Of a DNA stretch of 64,000 nucleotides, positions 55,300-61,247 are shown piece by piece. The translations under genes and the position numbers were made by a program. The notes under the pieces were generated by a model. The model ran no database searches, had not been told where the DNA came from, and saw only the letters and a program-made list of their open reading frames with translations. Origin of the DNA: Dehalococcoidia bacterium (GTDB lineage Bacteria; Chloroflexota; Dehalococcoidia; Lucifugimonadales; Lucifugimonadaceae); contig JAJEAU010000010.1 of assembly GCA_022824185.1 (NCBI GenBank), forward strand, positions 62,001 to 126,000. The letters are read 5' to 3'. The first letter of the stretch is position 1; the number at the start of each line of letters is the position of its first letter.

Positions 55300-56205
55300 C
55301 TAACCCGGCGTCTGCTTCGGGGCCATTCTTGATGCCCAGAATGCGGGGTCGCCGGCGGATGGGTGGGTGACTTGCTCGACGATGGAGCGGGGTTGGTGGC
55401 CTAGGGCGAAGTGGCCGAGGTTGTTCAAGATCCAAGCGGAGGTGGTTTGGGGTCGTCGGGAAGCGGAAGATCGGCGAAGGTCTGATGGCATTCGACGGTA
55501 GTCGATCTGCCTTTCCTGTTGTTCGTTGAGTTCGTCGATTGCGTCTTGATCGACGACTTGTTCGCCGGACAGGTTGATGATCGTGGCGCCCACGCTGAGG
55601 AGGCTGAGTTCACGATGCGAAAGCAACGGGTCGGAAGTAGGACCGTGATGAACAGAGACGAAGACGACGTCGCTCCGGGACAAAACCATGTCGAGGGATG
55701 ATCGGCTGGCTCCGACATTTTGGAATGACATCTGTCGGGGCGTGCGGATGTCGTTGACCCAGATCTTCGCGCCTTGTTCGTTGAGCCGACTGGCGAGTTC
55801 GATGCCCAAAGTTCCGAAGCCGACGATTCCGGCGACGATCGTTCGGCCGCTTTGGTGCCTGGGATACCGTCGCGCTATTTCGCGCCATTGATCGATTGCC
55901 CAATCTGCGGGGTTTACAGCTAAGAGAGTGGACGCGTTTGCCACGATCAGGTTTTCATCGGTGACGTTCGGTGCGCCCGAACCGCATCCAGTGAGTTGCA
56001 ATAAACGGACTGACGAGGGTACGCGACCGATTTCGTTGTCTAGAGTCTCGTTGTCGGTGACAACCACGTCCGCCTTTGAAATCTCGTCAGTCAGGTCGTA
56101 GTCGCCGAGTCCGAGGTCACTTGCGGCTTGGATTGCGTTTTCGATAGCCGATCGGATGGCGGGGCGTCGCGGCAGAGCTACGTGGATTTTGTATTGGTTA
56201 TCCAT
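55300..56205 (-). CDS. D-2-hydroxyacid dehydrogenase-like NAD-binding protein, degenerate
   Basis: A 301-residue protein with the 2-hydroxyacid dehydrogenase layout: a lid domain, the Rossmann motif VGFGTLGIELASRL, then SDVVFVSVHHGPTSDPLL. The usual catalytic Arg position (family NTARGxxVD) reads NLSGEQVVDQ, and the C-terminal catalytic His motif is absent. Enzymatic activity is doubtful. It converges on fdhA with three bases between stops, and its start is only 35 bases from the divergent CitE gene. Confidence 0.75.
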   Translation of the reverse strand: MDNQYKIHVALPRRPAIRSAIENAIQAASDLGLGDYDLTDEISKADVVVTDNETLDNEIGRVPSSVRLLQLTGCGSGAPNVTDENLIVANASTLLAVNPADWAIDQWREIARRYPRHQSGRTIVAGIVGFGTLGIELASRLNEQGAKIWVNDIRTPRQMSFQNVGASRSSLDMVLSRSDVVFVSVHHGPTSDPLLSHRELSLLSVGATIINLSGEQVVDQDAIDELNEQQERQIDYRRMPSDLRRSSASRRPQTTSAWILNNLGHFALGHQPRSIVEQVTHPSAGDPAFWASRMAPKQTPG

Positions 56206-56240
56206 TATTCGGTTCTAAACTAACGGCTCAGGAGTTTCAG

Positions 56241-57173
56241 TTGGGTTCAACATCATTCTCGCACATAAATCTTCGGTGTCCGCTGTTCATTCCGGGCAAC
56301 CGTTCGGACATGCTCGAAAAGGCCGGCCGTTACTCGCCTACAGCTTACATACCCGATCTTGAAGATTCGGTGCCGATGGCCAACAAACAGGAGGCGCGGG
56401 AGACGACGGCTCTGGCATTGGCCTCTTTAAATGCGATACGAAGGCCGGTGGTGCCTCGGATCAATTCGTTGCCGACCGGTTTGACGGAGGATGATTTGAA
56501 ATCGGTGGTTGGTCCGGACATCGTGGGCGTGAGCATCGGGAAGGTCAATGACGCGTCGGATATCCGGGAAGTGGATCGGATGATTTCGGTGTTGGAGAGG
56601 TCATGCGGTTTGGAAGAGGGGACGCTAGGCATTTTGCCTTGGTTGGAGACGGCGCGGGCGATCGTCAACGCTTATGAGATCTGTGTTGCGTCTGATCGGG
56701 TGTGCTGGGTTGCGTTTGGCGCCGAGGATTTCAGCGCAGATATGGGTATCAACAGGGCCGTTGATCGTGACGAAGTAGGAGGTGGAGTCGACGAGGAATA
56801 TGGAGAGGCTTCTCTTCTATATGCGCGATCAGCGGTTGCCGTGGCGGCGCGTGCGGCTGATGTCGAGGCATTGGATACGCCGTACGTGAAGTTTCGGGAC
56901 GAAGATGGGTTGCGTCGCGAAGCTGCACTTGCGCGTAGGTTGGGTTACCAAGGCAAGTTCGCCATCCACCCGGCACAGATCACGGCAATAAACGAGGTGT
57001 TTTCGCCGACAGCGGACGAGATAGCGCGTGCGAAACGAGTGGTTGAGGTTGCTCGGGAGGCGGAAAGTGAAGGGCGCGGGAGCGTTTCGCTGGATGGCGA
57101 GATGATCGATGCCCCGGTGGTGGCGCGCGCGCGGAATATTCTCGCTAGAGTCGACATCGACCAGAATGTTTGA
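56241..57173 (+). CDS. CitE-like HpcH/HpaI lyase (malyl/citramalyl-CoA lyase type)
   Basis: A 310-residue TIM-barrel C-C lyase. Landmarks are LFIPGNRSDMLEKA, IPDLEDSVP with the Mg-binding acid, VPRINSLPTG, LPWLETARAIVN with the second Mg-binding Glu, FGAEDFSADMG and GKFAIHPAQI. Family members split citramalyl-, malyl- or methylmalyl-CoA. The TTG at 56241 has AGGAG seven bases upstream. A MaoC hydratase follows by 43 bases; such pairs often process mesaconyl-/citramalyl-CoA intermediates, but the substrate here is unproven. Confidence 0.88.
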   Translation: MGSTSFSHINLRCPLFIPGNRSDMLEKAGRYSPTAYIPDLEDSVPMANKQEARETTALALASLNAIRRPVVPRINSLPTGLTEDDLKSVVGPDIVGVSIGKVNDASDIREVDRMISVLERSCGLEEGTLGILPWLETARAIVNAYEICVASDRVCWVAFGAEDFSADMGINRAVDRDEVGGGVDEEYGEASLLYARSAVAVAARAADVEALDTPYVKFRDEDGLRREAALARRLGYQGKFAIHPAQITAINEVFSPTADEIARAKRVVEVAREAESEGRGSVSLDGEMIDAPVVARARNILARVDIDQNV

Positions 57174-57216
57174 GGTTCAGGACTAACTGAGCAGATGCAG
57201 CACAAGGAGACTGGCA

Positions 57217-57729
57217 ATGAGTGACAACGGCACCAATGGGTTTGGGCGGTTTTATGAGGATTTTGAGATCGGGGCTGTCTACCGGAACTGGCCTGGTCGG
57301 ACGATCTCGGAGGCCGACGACACTTGGTTTTCGCTGTTGACGCAGAATCAGAACCCGATTCACATCGATGCGAACTACGCCGAGAATCACACGGCGCATG
57401 GGCAGTGTCTGGTGAACGGGATTTTGGTATTTGCGATCGTGATTGGTCAGTGTGTGCCAAGCGTGTCGGGACGGGCGATTGCGGCGCTTGAGTACGAGAA
57501 GGTTACGCACCTAGGTCCGACGTTCCATGGGGATACGATCTATTCGGAGGCGGTGATTCTGGATAAGTGGGAGACTTCGAAGGGTGATCGAGGGGTTATT
57601 CGTCTGGACTGTTTCGGGTATAACCAGCGGAACGAGAAGGTGTTGTCGGTGAGGAGGACGTTGTTGGTTCCGAAGCGGAATCATCCGACTATGGGGGAGG
57701 ATGCGGAGTTTTTTCCGAGGGTTGGTTAG
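57217..57729 (+). CDS. MaoC-family dehydratase (hot-dog fold)
   Basis: A 170-residue hydratase domain. It shows the family catalytic pattern NPIHIDANYAENH (Asp/His pair), then GQCLVNGILVFAIVIG and FHGDTIYSEAVILDK. It hydrates an enoyl-CoA or the reverse. Its place after the CitE-like lyase suggests the two act in one CoA-ester pathway. The ATG is at 57217, and a short GTG-started gene begins directly after its stop codon. Confidence 0.9.
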   Translation: MSDNGTNGFGRFYEDFEIGAVYRNWPGRTISEADDTWFSLLTQNQNPIHIDANYAENHTAHGQCLVNGILVFAIVIGQCVPSVSGRAIAALEYEKVTHLGPTFHGDTIYSEAVILDKWETSKGDRGVIRLDCFGYNQRNEKVLSVRRTLLVPKRNHPTMGEDAEFFPRVG

Positions 57730-58341
57730 GTGGCTAATCAAGGTTGGGCAATCACGGCCTTTAAACATGCATCGAAAGTGTTGAGCATGTCGACGATTGC
57801 ACCCAAGGTATCGTTGGTGCTTGCAATAATCGCCGTTGGAGGGATGGCACTATTATGGTACGCGCATATCACACACACGCATGATTCCACCGAAGGCGGA
57901 TCTCAACGCGCGTTGGTAACAGGTTTTCGTGACCTACATCCAAGTTCATCGAATTTTGGCGTTTCGTTTCGACCGGCCCGGGGCGCAGTGGACTACGCGT
58001 TGAGGGTTTACGACACTGAGACCAGCGTCATGCCGTTAGACGATGTTTGGTGGTCAGATTCTGGGTGTCTACCGTACGATGAACAGGACTATTGCATTGA
58101 TGCTGGGCCACATTTGACTAAAAGTAGCTCAATCGCAGGTTCTAGGGGCATGTTGCCCTACTGGTTCAGCATGATCGTCAAGTACCCAAATCGTGAAATT
58201 GAGGGCGAAAGATTTTGTTTCGACGGATTTCACCTCGATGCTAGTCTCTGTCCCGAATCGGAAACTGAACGTTTGGAACTCGTTGAACGGGATGGGGAGT
58301 GGGTGGTTGAACGTAAAGTCCGAACGGCGAATTGGGATTGA
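57730..58341 (+). CDS. Membrane-anchored protein of unknown function
   Basis: A 203-residue protein whose GTG abuts the MaoC stop; an ATG at 57787 is an alternative. One N-terminal membrane segment (VSLVLAIIAVGGMALLWYA) is followed by an extracytoplasmic domain with four cysteines (SGCLPYDEQDYCID, ERFCFDGF, LCPES) that could form disulphides. Codon use looks more AT-rich than in its neighbours, which may indicate a recent arrival. No family recognised. Confidence 0.6.
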   Translation: MANQGWAITAFKHASKVLSMSTIAPKVSLVLAIIAVGGMALLWYAHITHTHDSTEGGSQRALVTGFRDLHPSSSNFGVSFRPARGAVDYALRVYDTETSVMPLDDVWWSDSGCLPYDEQDYCIDAGPHLTKSSSIAGSRGMLPYWFSMIVKYPNREIEGERFCFDGFHLDASLCPESETERLELVERDGEWVVERKVRTANWD

Positions 58342-58588
58342 TTACCCCGCGTGTTTGGCTACTGGCTGGCATAACCACCCCCAAAATTGACATCCTCCCC
58401 CAATCCCGCATAAGATTAGGTCGATACCTTGTTCTGGGTTGCCGGTCCCAAAGTGGCGCTCAGGACGGTCGGTGAATCAGCGAGCTTAGGATCACAGAGC
58501 TGCTGCTGTCACTCCCGGCACGGGTTTACCGCAACGGTTCCCATGCGCAGGAGAGTTAGGCGCCAGCGCAAATCGAGGAACGAACCCC
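58342..58588. other. Leader region of the zinc-ribbon threonine synthase
   Basis: About 250 bases. A hairpin GGG-TTT-ACCG / CGGT-T-CCC lies at 58522-58542, with GCGC pairs after it. It may be a structured leader, but it matches no riboswitch class I know. Confidence 0.35.
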
Positions 58589-59818
58589 GTGCCACACGTC
58601 AATGGTCTCCGCTGCAAGGAATGCAGCACCGACTACCCGATTGAGCCGCTCTACGTCTGCGACTTTTGCTTCGGGCCGCTCGAGGTTACGTACGACTACG
58701 AGGCGGTTAGCCGTTCGATGAGCCGGGAATCGATCGAACGTGGCCCGGCGACGCTATGGCGATACGGCGACCTCCTCCCTGCCGATTCGGCAAACGCGGT
58801 CGATATCGGAGCAGGGATGACACCGCTACTCAAGGCGGACAATCTGGGAGAAGTTCTAGGCCTCGACAACCTGTGGATCAAGAACGACACGGCGAACCCG
58901 ACGCATTCGTTCAAGGATCGAGTAGTTTCGGTGGCGACGACGAAGACGGTGGAGTTTGGTTTCGACACGCTGGCATGTCCGTCGACGGGGAACTTGGCAG
59001 GCGCTACCGCGGCGCATGGTCGGAAAGCCAAGTTGAACACGATGGTGTTTGTGCCGCATGATCTGGAACGTGCGAAGATCAACATGGCTGCGATCTTCGG
59101 GTCGGTGATCTTGGTTCGGGGGAATTACGACGATGTGAACCGGCTTTGCAGCGAGCTTGCGGACGAGCGTCGATGGGCGTTCGTGAATGTGAATATGCGC
59201 CCGTACTACTCGGAGGGGAGCAAGTCGCTCGGATTTGAGGTGGCGGAGCAACTTGGTTGGCGTGCACCGCGGCACATTGTCGTGCCGGTGGCGTCAGGAT
59301 CGCTTCTGACCAAGGTTTGGAAGGGATTGCGTGAGTTCACCGAACTCGGTTTGATCGAGGACGCTGAGACTTCGATGCATGTTGCGCAGGCAGAGGGTTG
59401 TTCCCCGGTTGCGAGCGCAGTCCAAGAGGGCCAGATGCATCCGCGTCCGGTTGTGCCGAACACGATTGCGAAGTCGTTAGCCATCGGTAATCCGGCTGAC
59501 GGGTACTACTCGGCGAAGATCACGACGGAGAGTGGCGGTCAGGGTTGCATCGTGCCTGAGGAAGATGTCGCAGCCGGCATTCGGCTGTTGGCCGAGACTG
59601 AGGGCATTTTCGCTGAGACCGCCGGCGGTGTCGTGATTTCGTCTTTGAAGCAGCTTGCGGAGAGCGGTGCGATCAAGCGCGACGAGGAGACGGTTGCGTT
59701 GATAACAGGTTCTGGGTTGAAGACGATGGATGCGGTGGAGGATTCGATCCGAGTGAGCACGATCGATGCGACGGTTGCTTCGTTCGACGAGATGTTGATG
59801 GGAGCAGTCGCGGCGTAG
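58589..59818 (+). CDS. thrC: Threonine synthase with zinc-ribbon-like N-terminus
   Basis: A 409-residue PLP enzyme that makes threonine from phosphohomoserine. It begins with a CxxC pair motif (RCKECS, then VCDFCFGPLEV), followed by GAGMTPLLKADN, the PLP lysine in NPTHSFKDRVV, STGNLAGATAAHG, PVASGSLLTK, IAKSLAIGNPADG and LITGSGLK. This domain form is common in Archaea and Chloroflexota. A GTG start with GAGGAA is used. It is a better match to threonine synthase than the copy at 32.7-33.8 kb. Confidence 0.92.
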   Translation: MPHVNGLRCKECSTDYPIEPLYVCDFCFGPLEVTYDYEAVSRSMSRESIERGPATLWRYGDLLPADSANAVDIGAGMTPLLKADNLGEVLGLDNLWIKNDTANPTHSFKDRVVSVATTKTVEFGFDTLACPSTGNLAGATAAHGRKAKLNTMVFVPHDLERAKINMAAIFGSVILVRGNYDDVNRLCSELADERRWAFVNVNMRPYYSEGSKSLGFEVAEQLGWRAPRHIVVPVASGSLLTKVWKGLREFTELGLIEDAETSMHVAQAEGCSPVASAVQEGQMHPRPVVPNTIAKSLAIGNPADGYYSAKITTESGGQGCIVPEEDVAAGIRLLAETEGIFAETAGGVVISSLKQLAESGAIKRDEETVALITGSGLKTMDAVEDSIRVSTIDATVASFDEMLMGAVAA

Positions 59819-59844
59819 GTTTCGTTGGCAACTGCCCTATCGGT

Positions 59845-60225
59845 TTAGTCGATAGCGTCTATGGCGACGGGACCGTTTGGGATGACGCGGATTTGTAGAT
59901 CGTGGTTTCGTAGCATGGCCATTCCGATGAGGGGGTCGCCGTCTTTTTGATGGACTTCAACACGTCGATTTCGACCATCCCAATCGACCTCTGCTGAGTA
60001 GACCTCAAAGGCAATGGGATCTCCATTTGCCAAGGTCATCGTTTCGTCCGTGATCTTTGTCAGTCCGAGAGCTTCGATCGCGTAGGACGGTAACGTGAGA
60101 TATTCGGTAAATCCGGTATCAACTATCGCCTGTACACGAGCTACCGTGGTTGTCGATCCTTGCACGGATAACTCAACGAAGGATTGGAGGGTTTCGCCGC
60201 GGGCGTTTACTCGTCCAGTGACCAT
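59845..60225 (-). CDS. Clan AA (retropepsin-like) aspartic protease
   Basis: A 126-residue single-lobe aspartyl protease, which should work as a dimer like retroviral proteases. The catalytic motif is IVDTGFTEYLTLP, and the flap/second hydrophobic motif is LIGMAMLRNHDLQI. It overlaps the 3' end of the upstream partner gene by 19 bases and has no clear ribosome-binding site, so it is translated by coupling. Such mini-proteases often pair with small DUF proteins of unknown role. The target is unknown. Confidence 0.85.
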   Translation of the reverse strand: MVTGRVNARGETLQSFVELSVQGSTTTVARVQAIVDTGFTEYLTLPSYAIEALGLTKITDETMTLANGDPIAFEVYSAEVDWDGRNRRVEVHQKDGDPLIGMAMLRNHDLQIRVIPNGPVAIDAID

Positions 60226-60491
60226 GATTCGGGGGTAAGGGGTGCAAATCCGATTGAACCGACTGAGTATGAACCATGCAACATGCCGAAAAAGCGGCCT
60301 GACGGACGACGTTCACGGAGTTTTTGGGTTGTTTCAAACCTAGTAGTGCCGACTTCGTAGTCGCCGGAGTCGACGTCGATCGCGAGGTACATTCCGAGTT
60401 GGTCGTCGGTAAGTTCGTGTTTGATCGCGCCTTCGTAAAGCTTTTTTGCCAGTTCGAAGGTGTCCTCTTGTTTTTTGCTTGTTTGAACCAT
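60207..60491 (-). CDS. Small partner protein of the aspartic protease (copy A)
   Basis: A 94-residue protein with the pattern LAKKLYEGAIKHELTDDQL, then LAIDVDSGDYEVGTT and an RRPSGRFFGMLHGSYSV end. This resembles small proteins often found before retropepsin-like protease genes. The ATG at 60491 is chosen because AAGG lies upstream in the same layout as in its paralogue; a longer start at 60515 is possible. It is the upstream half of an overlapping two-gene module. Confidence 0.75.
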   Translation of the reverse strand: MVQTSKKQEDTFELAKKLYEGAIKHELTDDQLGMYLAIDVDSGDYEVGTTRFETTQKLRERRPSGRFFGMLHGSYSVGSIGFAPLTPESWSLDE

Positions 60492-60499
60492 GTCTTGTG

Positions 60500-60560
60500 C
60501 CTTATGGATAGTCATGTTAACACATTGTTACTATGAGTTTGTTTTTGCCTGAAGTCAATG
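60500..60560 (-). repeat. Duplicated promoter-leader, copy A
   Basis: Minus-strand CATAG, AA, ATGTGTTAA, ATCCATAAGG and the start codon lie in the same order as upstream of copy B at 60879-60930. The shared order marks a duplicated control region. Confidence 0.55.
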
Positions 60561-60590
60561 GCTTACGTCTGGGTCTTGGGCATCGGGTGT

Positions 60591-60878
60591 TTAGGAAAGG
60601 AATAAGGACCGCGATTCGGGCGATGGAGACGCGTATCTTATTGAACTGGTTGTAAAAGAACCGTGTTTCATTGTGAACACGTTAGCGTTTGGGTTGCGTT
60701 TTCGGAGCTTCAGTGCTGTTTCCAAAGTTGATGTTCCCAACTCGTAGTCCCCTGTCTCCACGTCGATCGACAGGAAGTGTCCGAGTTGCGCATCGGTCAA
60801 TTTATACCTGATCCTAGTTTCGTAGAGATGCTTGGCGTGTTGGGAGATTTCCTCTTTTGATCGTCTGACTTGAGCCAT
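60591..60878 (-). CDS. Paralogue of the protease partner protein (copy B)
   Basis: A 95-residue protein clearly related to copy A (YKLTDAQLGHFLSIDVETGDYELGT, KLRKRNPNANVF, KHGSF). It stands 99 bases upstream of copy A with no protease gene of its own. Its leader and promoter region also match copy A (ATGTGTTAA, then CATCCACAAGG, then ATGGCTCAA), so duplication included the control region. It may be a spare or decoy partner. Confidence 0.72.
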   Translation of the reverse strand: MAQVRRSKEEISQHAKHLYETRIRYKLTDAQLGHFLSIDVETGDYELGTSTLETALKLRKRNPNANVFTMKHGSFTTSSIRYASPSPESRSLFLS

Positions 60879-60930
60879 GTCTTTGAGCCTTGTGGATGTT
60901 TACATTAACACATATTTGCTATGCAATAGT
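60879..60930 (-). repeat. Duplicated promoter-leader, copy B
   Basis: Minus-strand CATAGCAAATATGTGTTAA, then CATCCACAAGG, precede the ATG at 60878. The order and spacing match copy A. Confidence 0.55.
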
Positions 60931-61086
60931 TGCTCTTTGGCGATGACAATTTCCGATGCGGTTGCAGGGTGAGTCGCGGCTGATTTTCGTTGGCTGCCTG
61001 TTAGTAGATGAGCTCGTTGTAAGATTCGTAGGTGGACTTTGGTTCCGCGCGGTATTTGAGCATCTTCAAGGAGTGAAGGCAGGATC
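60931..61086. other. Intergenic region
   Basis: I see nothing definite here beyond the promoter of copy B at its left edge and a possible ribosome-binding site for the small frame at 61087. Confidence 0.4.
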
Positions 61087-61182
61087 ATGATCCCAGTGCT
61101 GATAGCGATTGTTGTCGCTTTCTTCGTAGCAGGTCTTATCTGGCTCTTGGTGGAGCTGGTTTCGCAGGAAGACCCGGCCTGA
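61087..61182 (+). CDS. Possible 31-residue membrane peptide
   Basis: A short frame encodes MIPVLIAIVVAFFVAGLIWL followed by LVELVSQEDPA. It is a single hydrophobic helix with an acidic tail. AGG precedes the ATG closely and GGAG lies about 13 bases upstream. Its composition is far from random, like many small membrane proteins, but no homology can be claimed. It is divergent from the protease module and convergent with the polymerase gene. Confidence 0.4.
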   Translation: MIPVLIAIVVAFFVAGLIWLLVELVSQEDPA

Positions 61183-61247
61183 TCTCATCTTGGCTTTTCG
61201 ACGCTTCGACCTCGGTGTCGTTGTGGGTTGCAGCGTAGGGTTCGGGT

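Noticed and set aside
58430-58560. SAM-riboswitch-like CCGGCAACCC on the minus strand
   Set aside because: The strand is wrong for the following threonine synthase gene, and the rest of the SAM-I core is absent.
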